Positions 1 through 8,119 of a stretch of 64,000 nucleotides of DNA are shown piece after piece. Numbering within the stretch: position 1 is the first letter of the stretch; each line of letters starts with the position of its first letter. A program made the position numbers and the translations under genes. The DNA lies in assembly GCF_001580545.1 (NCBI RefSeq), contig NZ_LRBG01000039.1, positions 248,001 through 312,000 on the forward strand. Reading direction: 5' to 3'. The DNA is from Paraburkholderia monticola. Its GTDB lineage: Bacteria > Pseudomonadota > Gammaproteobacteria > Burkholderiales > Burkholderiaceae. The notes under the pieces are model-generated. The model was not told where the DNA came from. It made no database searches and was given only the letters and a program-made list of their open reading frames with translations.

Positions 1-1
1 C

Positions 2-817
2 GAAGTTTCTTCCGCATTTCTTTTTCCTGACCGGGATCGCACGATCCTGACGCATGACCGGCCACGCTGGATCGGGCCTGAAAACGTGTCGGCCGACGGC
101 GAAACGCTTGCGCTCAGCGTGCATAGCTGGATCGTTCAGACCGGCCGCCACACGATCGTGATCGATACCGGCGCGGGTAACGGCAAGCGTCGCCCGCTCA
201 ATCCGATCTTTGACCAGCTCGATACGCCCTACCTCGAGCGACTCGCCGCGATCGGCATCAAACCCGAGCAAGTCGATTTCGTGCTGGTGACCCACCTGCA
301 TGTCGATCACGTCGGCTGGAACACCGTGCGCGACGGCGAGCGTTGGGTGCCGACCTTCCCGAACGCGCAATACGTGTTCTCCGAAGCCGAATACCGGTTC
401 TATGCCGAGGAAGAACATGTGCAAACGCCGAGTGCGGGCGTGTTCGAGGACAGCGTGCAACCCATCGTCGATGCCGGCCAGGCGCTACTGATCGACGCCG
501 GACACCAACAGCCGCTCGACGGCTTCACGTTCCACCGGACCAAGGGCCACAGTTTCGACCATCTGTCGATCAGTCTCACGTCGAATGGCGAGCGGGCGCT
601 GTTTGCCGGCGATGTCATGCATCACCCTGTGCAGGTCGCGAAGCCCGAGTGGAACTCCGTGTTTTGCGAGTTTCAGGACGATGCACGCGCCTCCCGTCTT
701 TGGGCGCTGAATTTTGCAGCGGACCACGGCGCGACGTTCTTCAGCAGCCATTTTCCCGGCACCTCGGCGGGCACCGTCGGCCGTGCGGACGGTGGCTTCG
801 TCTGGTTTCCCCGTTAA
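2..817 (+). CDS. MBL-fold metallo-hydrolase (5' truncated by window edge)
   Basis: Metallo-beta-lactamase-fold hydrolase of the lactonase/glyoxalase II-like group. The metal-binding H-x-H-x-D-H signature (His-Leu-His-Val-Asp-His) is encoded at about 293-310. Further metal ligands are likely the His of KGHSFDH and the Asp of FAGDVMHH. The reading frame is open without a stop back to the first base of the window, and the upstream residues (a FLFPDRD...WIGPENVS segment) look like family sequence. The GTG at 86 is therefore probably internal and the true start lies to the left. The gene ends 16 bp before the alpha/beta hydrolase, so the two are probably co-transcribed. The substrate cannot be told from sequence. 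The family assignment is secure; lactonase activity would be a guess. Confidence 0.85.
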   Translation, partial: EVSSAFLFPDRDRTILTHDRPRWIGPENVSADGETLALSVHSWIVQTGRHTIVIDTGAGNGKRRPLNPIFDQLDTPYLERLAAIGIKPEQVDFVLVTHLHVDHVGWNTVRDGERWVPTFPNAQYVFSEAEYRFYAEEEHVQTPSAGVFEDSVQPIVDAGQALLIDAGHQQPLDGFTFHRTKGHSFDHLSISLTSNGERALFAGDVMHHPVQVAKPEWNSVFCEFQDDARASRLWALNFAADHGATFFSSHFPGTSAGTVGRADGGFVWFPR

Positions 818-833
818 ATTTCAAAAGATCATC

Positions 834-1829
834 ATGAGCACCGACTCCGCGATTCAAATGCAAGATTTCATGATCCCGAGCGACACGCCGGACATCGAAC
901 TGCATATCCGCAACAAGCGGCCGGCCGGAAAATCCGATTTCGGCGAAGCGCGCACGGTACTGCTGATGCACGGCGCGACCTATGGTTCCGGCAGTCTCTT
1001 CGACACCGCCATCGGCGGCTACTCGTTCATGGATTACCTGGCGCGCGCGGGTTTCGACGTCTATGCCGTCGATGCGCGCGGCTACGGCGAATCCACGCGG
1101 CCGCCGCAGATGAACCTGCCGGCATCTCAAAGTGAGCCCTTGGGACGAACCGAATCGGGCATCCGCGATTTCACCGCGGCAGTGAACTTCGTGCTGCGTA
1201 CTTCGGGTATTGCACGACTGAATCTGATCGGCATGTCGTGGGGTGGCAGCGTGAGCGGCGCCTTCACGGCCCGCAACGGTCACAAGGTACGCAAGCTCGG
1301 CCTCGTCGCGCCGCAATGGGTCAGCGACCAGCCGATCCCGCTCGATGCAGGCGGTGTACTCGGCGCATACCGCGTGGTCCGGGCGGCGGACGCTCGCGAG
1401 CGTTGGATCGGCGCAGCGCCCGTGTCGAAGCGCGACTCGCTGATCCCTGCAGGGGGATTCGAAGCGTGGCTCGACAACACCGTCGCCTCTGAACCGGATG
1501 ACACGTTGCGAGCGAACCAGTCGATCCGCGCAGTCAATGGTCCGGTGCAGGATATCCGCGAATTCTGGGCGGCGAGCAAGCCCTTTTACGATCCGGGCCA
1601 GATCGAAGTACCCGTATTGCTGGTGCATGGCGAATGGGATATCGACGTGCCGATATCTCTTGCGCAGGACTATTTCGTCAATCTGACCGGCGCACCGTAC
1701 AAACGTTGGCTCGAACTCGGCGAAGCCACCCACATGCTGATGCTCGAAAAGAACCGGCAGCAGGCCTATGACGCATTGGCGAGCTTCATGAGCGAGGCCG
1801 GCCCGATGGACGCCACGGTAGCGCTATGA
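834..1829 (+). CDS. alpha/beta hydrolase
   Basis: Serine hydrolase of the alpha/beta-hydrolase fold, 331 aa. An oxyanion-hole HG motif (LLMHGATYG) is followed by the nucleophile elbow GMSWGGS. A late Asp (EWDIDVP) and His (GEATHML) complete a plausible Ser-Asp-His triad. No signal peptide is seen, so it is probably cytoplasmic. I chose the ATG at 834 because the frame upstream of it lies inside the preceding gene and family homology starts shortly after it. Only 16 bp separate it from the MBL-fold gene, suggesting a two-gene operon acting on an ester or lactone. The substrate is unknown. Confidence 0.85.
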   Translation: MSTDSAIQMQDFMIPSDTPDIELHIRNKRPAGKSDFGEARTVLLMHGATYGSGSLFDTAIGGYSFMDYLARAGFDVYAVDARGYGESTRPPQMNLPASQSEPLGRTESGIRDFTAAVNFVLRTSGIARLNLIGMSWGGSVSGAFTARNGHKVRKLGLVAPQWVSDQPIPLDAGGVLGAYRVVRAADARERWIGAAPVSKRDSLIPAGGFEAWLDNTVASEPDDTLRANQSIRAVNGPVQDIREFWAASKPFYDPGQIEVPVLLVHGEWDIDVPISLAQDYFVNLTGAPYKRWLELGEATHMLMLEKNRQQAYDALASFMSEAGPMDATVAL

Positions 1830-1889
1830 GGCGCACCTCGCCTCGCGCGATTCACACCCGAGCCGACCATCGCTGAAGGAAAGATCATC

Positions 1890-2183
1890 GTGAAACCCAT
1901 TGTTTATGCTGCAATTGCGGCTTCGGCGCTTGTTGTTCACGCCTTCTCGTCCGCGAGGCAAGTCAACGGTCCTAACGACGCGGCGGCAGGTTCGTCGGCA
2001 ACGGCGACTTCAGGATCATCGACGGGCCGCCTCTACGCCGTGTTCGTCGATCGGCCGACTGGATTCACATTCGTCAAATTGCCGAGCGGATGGAAATTCG
2101 TTGGCGCCGTGACACATGACGACACCGTACATTTGCCACCCGGCGTTCTCACATCGGTGCTTCCGGTGAGCGGCAAGCGTTAG
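1890..2183 (+). CDS. small exported protein of unknown function
   Basis: A 97-residue protein starting at GTG 1890 with an AAGGA-type ribosome site just upstream. Residues 1 to about 22 form a hydrophobic, Ala-rich segment after a Lys, consistent with a Sec signal peptide. A Ser/Ala-rich linker follows, then a conserved-looking C-terminal half with the motif Y-A-V-F-V-D-R-P-T-G-F-T-F-V-K-L-P-x-G-W-K-F-V-G. I do not recognise a named family. It is probably periplasmic or membrane-attached. It lies 60 bp after the alpha/beta hydrolase on the same strand and may be transcribed with it. Confidence 0.6.
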   Translation: MKPIVYAAIAASALVVHAFSSARQVNGPNDAAAGSSATATSGSSTGRLYAVFVDRPTGFTFVKLPSGWKFVGAVTHDDTVHLPPGVLTSVLPVSGKR

Positions 2184-2345
2184 GCGCCGGCGAAGAACAA
2201 CTGAGGACGAGCGTGCACCACATTCCGACGTACCAGCGCGGGACCGGTCATCCGGCCGACATGGGAGAATAGTCCCGCACCCGCTGGTCAGCCCGGCGAT
2301 ACACTGGCCCATCTACATCTGGCGGCCCATTGGCCGGTCTTTCGA

Positions 2346-3254
2346 ATGGATAAACTCGCCGCCATGCAGGCCTTCGTCCGCGTCGTCGATGCGGGCACCT
2401 TCACGCGCGCTGCCGACCTCATGAACGTCCCGAAGTCTACGGTGACACGTCTCGTTCAAGCGCTCGAACATGAGCTCGGCGTCAAGCTTCTGCATCGCAC
2501 CAGCAGGCAACTCACGCTCACCCAGCAGGGTCAGGTCTACTACGAAGGATCGATCCGCTTGCTGGACGAGGTCGGCTCGCTCGATTCGAGCGTACTGAGC
2601 GCGACGCGTTCGCCGAGGGGCAAGATCAAGGTCGAGTTGCCGGCCTCGCTGGCGTATCACGTCGTCATACCCGCACTCCCCGATTTCTTTGCACGTTACC
2701 CTGACGTGCAGGTTGAAATGAACGTCGGCAATCGCTCCGTGGATCTGATCGCGGAGAATCTCGATTGTGTATTGCGGCTTGGCCCGATCCTGAACGATTC
2801 ACTGGTTGCAAAGCCGGCGGGCGCGTTACCGCTGTTCACGTGCGCATCGCCGGCATACCTCGAACGTCAGGGCGTACCTCGACACCCGGCAGATCTCGCG
2901 AAAGACCACACGGTCGTCCGGATGACATCGCCACGCTCGGGCCGCGACTTCGCGTTCCAACTGACGCGCGATGGAGCGACCACCGAGGTACGCGGATCGC
3001 ACCAGATTACCGTCAATGACTCGGGCGCGGCGCTCGCCGCGGGTCTCGCCGGACTTGGCGTGCTGACGACGTATGCGTTTCTGGTCGCACCGCATCTGCA
3101 ATCCGGCGCGCTGCAACGGTTGTTTCCAGACTGGCAAGGCGACCAGATTCCCGCGCACGTCGCGTATCCGGTGAACCGGCATCTCGCGTCCAAGGTCCGG
3201 GTATTCGTCGACTGGGCAATCGAACTGCTCCGCTCGATGCAAGTCGCGGGATAG
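2346..3254 (+). CDS. LysR-type transcriptional regulator
   Basis: A 302-aa LysR family regulator. The N-terminal winged HTH (about residues 1-60, MDKLAAMQAFVRVVDAGTF...) is followed by a periplasmic-binding-protein-like effector domain from about residue 90. The MDKLxAMxxFVRVVDxGSF start places it in the large AaeR/CrgA-like subgroup. No divergent partner lies directly upstream; the nearest candidate targets are the hydrolase genes to the left on the same strand. The effector is unknown. Confidence 0.9.
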   Translation: MDKLAAMQAFVRVVDAGTFTRAADLMNVPKSTVTRLVQALEHELGVKLLHRTSRQLTLTQQGQVYYEGSIRLLDEVGSLDSSVLSATRSPRGKIKVELPASLAYHVVIPALPDFFARYPDVQVEMNVGNRSVDLIAENLDCVLRLGPILNDSLVAKPAGALPLFTCASPAYLERQGVPRHPADLAKDHTVVRMTSPRSGRDFAFQLTRDGATTEVRGSHQITVNDSGAALAAGLAGLGVLTTYAFLVAPHLQSGALQRLFPDWQGDQIPAHVAYPVNRHLASKVRVFVDWAIELLRSMQVAG

Positions 3255-3358
3255 CGCACAACATCGTTGGCGTCAGAACCGGTTAGATGCGATGCCATGT
3301 CCCTCCGCTACCGAGCAAGCGGCCACGTGGATCTATACTGTGGGACCTGGAGACTTCG

Positions 3359-4162
3359 ATGACCAATCAAGAAAGACTGCATCCGCTACGTCCGTTCCTG
3401 AAGAACTGGATTTGGGAGCATGGCCGAGTCGGCACGCGATATCTGGACTGTACCGATGGCGCAATCAAGTTTGACGAAGGGAAGAAGTCGCGCTTCGCGG
3501 CCGAAAAATACCTATACGTGCCGCTCGACAAGGATGCCGACGACGACGCGTCCGTCGAAGGTCCTGCGATCCAGGAGGCGGGACTCGCCCGGTTTTTGAG
3601 GGCAGCGCAGTTAGGCAAGCCCGAAGAGGCCGGCACTATCGCCGAGGTCCAACGCGCGGTGCAGGACTGCATGGAACTCGGCCTGTTCAGCGCGTATCAG
3701 TTGGACGCCCAGGAGGCCCTCGCGCGCTATGAGCAGGAACCCATGTTCGAGGATGAGATCCGCGCCGCGGTTGTCGGCGATATCCGGCGTGTCTACACGG
3801 GCATGCGCGAACAATTGGCGCTGTACGATTTCAGTGTGCTTTACGGTCTGCCCACGCCCCTGCTCATCAGCGAGGCGCCGTTCATCGACTGGCGCGTGCG
3901 CGCAAGTCCGGCCCTTCCGTTTGTCTCGCTTCCTCTTGGGCCATACTGCCTGCTGGTGGGTGCGCCGTCGGGCCGCAGCAGCCGAATTGGCCCGGTGGTC
4001 TGGAAGTCCGCTGCGGCAATGGGTCCGTTGAAGGACCACAACCGCCAGATCGCGGAGCACGCACGGTCGTGGATCGTGGCAACCACTGACGACCAACTCG
4101 TCGCGATACAAAGCCGCTTTATTCAGGCCAGTGGCCCCGAGCCAGAGGATGCGAGGCCCTGA
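3359..4162 (+). CDS. conserved hypothetical protein, weakly DUF4238-like
   Basis: A 267-aa soluble protein. I chose the ATG at 3359 (MTNQERLHPLRPFLKNW); the frame continues upstream but without family-like sequence. The overall pattern resembles DUF4238 proteins: an N-terminal PFLKNW, a middle helical region, then an ISEAPFIDW...LPLGPYCLLVG segment and a terminal HARSWIVA. The resemblance is by eye only. No catalytic motif, signal peptide or membrane segment is visible. It is convergent with the J-domain gene, with 66 bp between them. The function is unknown. Confidence 0.6.
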   Translation: MTNQERLHPLRPFLKNWIWEHGRVGTRYLDCTDGAIKFDEGKKSRFAAEKYLYVPLDKDADDDASVEGPAIQEAGLARFLRAAQLGKPEEAGTIAEVQRAVQDCMELGLFSAYQLDAQEALARYEQEPMFEDEIRAAVVGDIRRVYTGMREQLALYDFSVLYGLPTPLLISEAPFIDWRVRASPALPFVSLPLGPYCLLVGAPSGRSSRIGPVVWKSAAAMGPLKDHNRQIAEHARSWIVATTDDQLVAIQSRFIQASGPEPEDARP

Positions 4163-4228
4163 CTGAAGCAGGCGGGAAACGCTCGGCGGCGGGCTCAACC
4201 ACCGCTTCCCAATCGGAGTACCTGGAGA

Positions 4229-5776
4229 CTACGAATCCAGCGTTGTACCGAAGACCTCCCTGAAAAACTGATAGGCGTTGTTCTCGTTGTCATAGCCCGA
4301 CTCGGCGGTGTAGACGATCCGCCAGACTCCCCCATTGGCCCGGAAAATCCAGTATCGGACGTCCGGGCCGGGGGACAGGTGGACGTCGACTCGCCCTCGC
4401 CCGGCGATGACTTGACGTCCGCCTTCAAGCGTCTCGCTGGCCGTGCCGAGCAACGGGTAAGTCGGGTCATTGACCGAGCGCAGCGCGTCCAGATAGCTGG
4501 CAGGCGCGTTCTTCTCCGGGTCGGGAATGAAACGAATACCGACTGCTTCGTGGCTGCTCGTGCATGTGTCCTCGACGAGATGACACGCAGACGCATAAGC
4601 CCAAGGATTGACCTTGCTGAGCAGAAGCGGATTCGCTTCCCATAGACCGCTAAACTGTACCGATCGCCCCGTGACGGGATTTACCCAAACCATCGGCCCG
4701 TTCGGCTTCGCACCGACGGGAGCTTCATCGCCACGAGTCGACACGAGTATCGATTCGAAGAATCCTTGCGCATTGCGCTCCGCATCGGGATTCGCGACTT
4801 TCGACAGATAGAGGACTTCCCACCGACTGCCGCTGCCCTCGAAAATCCAGGCGCGCGCGAACTTTTCCCCGGAAGCGCTGAGGTAGCCGGTCAGACCGGG
4901 AAGACCGCCTGAATTGGCATTGTCCGTGTGTACCGCGCCCGCTCCGGTCCCCTCCCAGACGGTACGTCCGCCGACAGTCACCTTGTCGAACCGGACAATC
5001 GGAGGATACGACCGGCTATCCGGTCCAGCGGCCAGCTCCCGGTCAGAGACAGGGCCCACGTTGATGGCGGCAACTTCACCGCTTGCCGACTTGAACACCC
5101 ACGCATATCGCTGCCCCTCGAGGGACGGATGCTCACGCCAGCGGTCGTCGAGGTCCGACGGTAGCCCGGAAATCGGGTTGGTCCAGCTTCCGGGCTCCAT
5201 ATCGGACGACTGCCCGAGTGAGGGATTCGGGTTAGCTGGGACGGTGGACGCCGCGGGATGCACTGCCTCGTGCTGCACCGCACGCACGAGTGTGATCGGA
5301 TCACTACGTGGGGTCGTTCCGTATTCCGTCGCCACTGCGAGGATCGCCAAGACAGCCATCGAGCCCCAGACGGTCTTCGCGACCTTGCCCGCCACTCTGC
5401 CGCTCCGCGCTACCGGCTCCGCCTCACGCTGGTTCTTTGCCGCCGCCTCCCTCGCACGACGCTCCCGTGCGGCCGCTTCAGCCGCACGCTTACGCCTTGC
5501 TTCAAATATCTTTGCATCAGGCTTTGCGCTCGCGGCGCCCTGCTGTTTGCTGCTCGACTTCGCCTCGTCATTGAGCAGCTTCGCATCGTACCTGGCACGC
5601 GCAGCCGGGTCACTTAGCACCGCATAGGCCTCGTTGATGATTTCCATGATCCGCGTCGTATCGCGGCCAGGATTCTTGTCCGGGTGAAACTCGTGGCTCA
5701 GTGCGCGATATGCCGCCTTGATGACACCGGCCGTCGCGTTGCGCGTTACGCGCAGGTTGTCATAGTGTGTGTGCAT
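4229..5776 (-). CDS. membrane-anchored J-domain protein with duplicated C-terminal domain
   Basis: A 515-aa DnaJ-domain protein. Residues 1-66 form a J domain with the HPD tripeptide at 31-33, so it should stimulate an Hsp70. Residues about 88-122 are Ala/Arg/Glu-rich and probably helical or coiled-coil. One hydrophobic stretch at about 134-151 is a likely membrane anchor. The rest contains two related segments, about 198-347 and 364-512. Each begins with W-[TV]-N-P-[IV]-[ST]-G and ends with a W-I-F...W-x-[IV]-x-Y...N-A-x-x-F-F pattern. There is no G/F region and no zinc domain, so it is not a canonical DnaJ. The client and the function of the repeated domain are unknown. Confidence 0.85.
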   Translation of the reverse strand: MHTHYDNLRVTRNATAGVIKAAYRALSHEFHPDKNPGRDTTRIMEIINEAYAVLSDPAARARYDAKLLNDEAKSSSKQQGAASAKPDAKIFEARRKRAAEAAARERRAREAAAKNQREAEPVARSGRVAGKVAKTVWGSMAVLAILAVATEYGTTPRSDPITLVRAVQHEAVHPAASTVPANPNPSLGQSSDMEPGSWTNPISGLPSDLDDRWREHPSLEGQRYAWVFKSASGEVAAINVGPVSDRELAAGPDSRSYPPIVRFDKVTVGGRTVWEGTGAGAVHTDNANSGGLPGLTGYLSASGEKFARAWIFEGSGSRWEVLYLSKVANPDAERNAQGFFESILVSTRGDEAPVGAKPNGPMVWVNPVTGRSVQFSGLWEANPLLLSKVNPWAYASACHLVEDTCTSSHEAVGIRFIPDPEKNAPASYLDALRSVNDPTYPLLGTASETLEGGRQVIAGRGRVDVHLSPGPDVRYWIFRANGGVWRIVYTAESGYDNENNAYQFFREVFGTTLDS

Positions 5777-6079
5777 CGCGGGTGTGGACTGGTCGCCTAC
5801 CCCCGCCCGATGGGGGTGTGGTATTTACGGCAGCGCGCGGCGTGCCGCAGTTGGCAACTCCGGATTTCCGTACGAAGTCGACGAAGGGCACGCCCGTTTC
5901 GATTATGCCCACGACGACGTCTTGCGCAACACTCGACCGGTCCCTTGCGTGCGTTACCACTCCAAATTCCGCCAGCCGGGCGGTTCCACCGGACTTTTCC
6001 ATACACCGGCTGAATCCGTCTGCCGATTACAGCCGCTCGACATGGCAGCGCAGGATTTGCTCTCGCTAACCCTGGGGCA
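5777..6079. other. intergenic region upstream of the J-domain gene
   Basis: This 303-bp stretch holds no convincing gene. It must contain the promoter of the minus-strand J-domain gene. It includes a short hairpin near that start: ACCCCC at 5799-5804 and GGGGGT at 5812-5817, with a 7-nt loop, which would lie in the 5' untranslated RNA. Several short open frames here in both strands have no family-like sequence or ribosome site. Confidence 0.5.
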
Positions 6080-7051
6080 CTAGCGAACGCGGCCGGAGCG
6101 CCTGGAACGCGATCCAATCTGAGCAAGCTCTTTGTCAGCAAGCACATAGTCGCTACGGTTATGCAGACGAGACAGGGCGAGGTCCAGAAACGCTCGTACG
6201 CGCTTGGGCTGAGCAGCTCGGCTTCCGTAGTACACGTGCAAACCGATGTGCGCGCTCATATGCTTCAGGAGAATTGGCGCCAGTCGCCCCGCACGAATGT
6301 GGGGTGCCGCCGAGTAGCTCGCGAGCTGACCGATGACTCGCCCCGCGAGCACGGCTTGCAGTTCCAGTTCCGCATCGTTCGTCGCGAACGCGGGAGACAT
6401 CTGGCGATATTCGAGCTTGCCGTCCACGCTCAGGTACCAGGGCGCCACCTTGCCGGTGGCCGAATGTCGGTAGACGCTGCAGCGATGCGCAGCCAGCTCA
6501 TCGAGTGTCGATGGCGTGCCGTACGCTTTCAGGTAGCTGGGCGCCGCGCAGACGATCATCTGGATCGGGAACAGTTGTCGACCGATCACGCCCTCGCCGG
6601 GCGACGCCCCGATCCGGAACCCGACATCGACGCGATCCAGCACCCAGTTGCCGATACCGTCATCGAGCTGGACATCCGGCTGAATACCGGGGTGCTCCCG
6701 GCAGAATTCATCCAGCACCGGCATTAGGATCGCGGCAAACGACGATTTCGGCCCGACGATCCGCAGCGGCCCCGCAATCTCATCCTTGGACTCTCGCGCC
6801 AGGGTCAGCGCTCTGTCCAGCGCCGCCAGGGCGGGCTGTGTGTTCTCGAGGAACCGTTGGCCTTCCTCGGTGAGAGCGAGACTGCGCGTCGTCCGGTGTA
6901 ACAGGCGCACGCCAAGACGCTGTTCCAGCTGCGCAATGGCCTGACTGGCCGCCTGGGGCGTGACGCCTTGAGCCAGGGCAGCCTGCCGGATGCTGCCGAG
7001 TTCCACGGCTTTGGCAAACGTCGCGATGGCCTTGAAGTCATTGACGGGCAT
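6080..7051 (-). CDS. LysR-type transcriptional regulator
   Basis: A 323-aa LysR regulator. The winged HTH (about residues 5-64, FAKAVELGSIRQAAL...) precedes an effector-binding domain. The C-terminal tail is Arg-rich. It is divergent from an aldo-keto reductase gene, with a 176-bp shared control region carrying a perfect dyad at 7101-7123. The usual LysR logic makes the reductase its likely target. Confidence 0.9.
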   Translation of the reverse strand: MPVNDFKAIATFAKAVELGSIRQAALAQGVTPQAASQAIAQLEQRLGVRLLHRTTRSLALTEEGQRFLENTQPALAALDRALTLARESKDEIAGPLRIVGPKSSFAAILMPVLDEFCREHPGIQPDVQLDDGIGNWVLDRVDVGFRIGASPGEGVIGRQLFPIQMIVCAAPSYLKAYGTPSTLDELAAHRCSVYRHSATGKVAPWYLSVDGKLEYRQMSPAFATNDAELELQAVLAGRVIGQLASYSAAPHIRAGRLAPILLKHMSAHIGLHVYYGSRAAQPKRVRAFLDLALSRLHNRSDYVLADKELAQIGSRSRRSGRVR

Positions 7052-7100
7052 GGTGAACTCTTCTGTTCAAGCGCGGACGGAACCGTTGCGCAGGCTACCG

Positions 7101-7123
7101 AGTATCAATCAGGAGTTGATACT
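7101..7123. promoter_or_regulatory. dyad operator between LysR gene and aldo-keto reductase
   Basis: Perfect inverted repeat: AGTATCAA at 7101-7108 and TTGATACT at 7116-7123, separated by 7 bp. It contains T-N11-A-type spacing and lies between divergent start codons, 50 bp from the LysR ATG and about 105 bp from the reductase ATG. This is the classic place for a LysR recognition site. Its use is inferred, not shown. Confidence 0.6.
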
Positions 7124-7227
7124 GGTGCAAGGCGAAATCGTCTATTCAGTTGAAACTGGGGCGCATAAAGTGACGGACGAGGGGCGATTGCCCCATGTCA
7201 TCGACGCTCGCCACCAAAGGATCGAAC

Positions 7228-8079
7228 ATGCAAGACGTGACCCTGAACAATGGAATCAAGATGCCGATCGTCGGGTACGGTGTCTTTCAGATCGCCGACG
7301 CGGCAGAATGCGAGCGCTGCGTCGTGGACGCGGTGCAGGCGGGCTATCGCCTGATCGACACGGCTGCGTCGTACAAGAACGAGGAGGCCGTCGGACGAGG
7401 CCTGAAACGGTGCGGCGTCCCGCGTGACCAGCTTTTCGTCACCAGCAAGCTGTGGGTCGAGGATGCGGGTTATGAACGCGCTCGCGTGGCCATCGACAAA
7501 TCGCTGAAGCGACTCGATCTGGATTACCTCGACCTGTTCCTGATCCATCAACCGTTCTCGGACGTGCATGGATCGTGGCGAGCGATGGAGGAAGCGTATC
7601 GCGCCGGCAAGCTGCGGGCGATCGGCGTGAGCAACTTCCAGCCCGATCGCCTCATGGACATCACGGCGTTCAACGAAGTGAAGCCAGCCGTCAACCAGAT
7701 CGAAGTCAATCCTTTTCACCAGCAGGCTGAAAGCGTCGATTTCATGCGCGAGCTCGGCGTGCAGCCGCAGGCGTGGGCGCCCTTTGCCGAAGGCCGGAAC
7801 AACCTGTTTCAGAACGAGCACCTGGCGGCCATCGCTCAACGCTACGGCAAAACCGTTGGCCAGGTCGTGTTGCGATGGGTGGTTCAGCGTGGCATCGTCG
7901 CGCTCGCGAAGTCCGTACGGAAGGAGCGAATGCTGGAAAACCTGGCCATCTTCGACTTCGAACTGTCAGGGGAAGACATGCAGCTCATCGCAACGCTGGA
8001 GACCGGCACCAGCAGTTTCTTTTCCCATCGCGATCCGGCAATCGTGAAGTGGATGAGCGAACGAAAACTTGGCCTGTGA
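7228..8079 (+). CDS. aldo-keto reductase
   Basis: A 283-aa NADPH-dependent aldo-keto reductase (TIM barrel). The catalytic tetrad is visible: Asp of LIDTA, Tyr of SYKNE, Lys of TSKLW and His of LIHQPF. I chose the ATG at 7228 because AAAGGA lies at a good distance upstream; the earlier in-frame ATG at 7195 lacks this. The IGVSNF and cofactor-binding segments are intact. It resembles the 2,5-diketo-D-gluconate reductase-like group. The substrate is unknown. It is divergent from and probably controlled by the neighbouring LysR protein. Confidence 0.9.
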   Translation: MQDVTLNNGIKMPIVGYGVFQIADAAECERCVVDAVQAGYRLIDTAASYKNEEAVGRGLKRCGVPRDQLFVTSKLWVEDAGYERARVAIDKSLKRLDLDYLDLFLIHQPFSDVHGSWRAMEEAYRAGKLRAIGVSNFQPDRLMDITAFNEVKPAVNQIEVNPFHQQAESVDFMRELGVQPQAWAPFAEGRNNLFQNEHLAAIAQRYGKTVGQVVLRWVVQRGIVALAKSVRKERMLENLAIFDFELSGEDMQLIATLETGTSSFFSHRDPAIVKWMSERKLGL

Positions 8080-8119
8080 CGCACGATCGGAAAGTCTTCG
8101 TCGCCGACCCGTCGCACCA

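Noticed and set aside
86..817. GTG at 86 as the true start of the MBL-fold gene
   Set aside because: The frame is open to the window edge and the upstream residues look like family sequence, so the gene is better treated as truncated.
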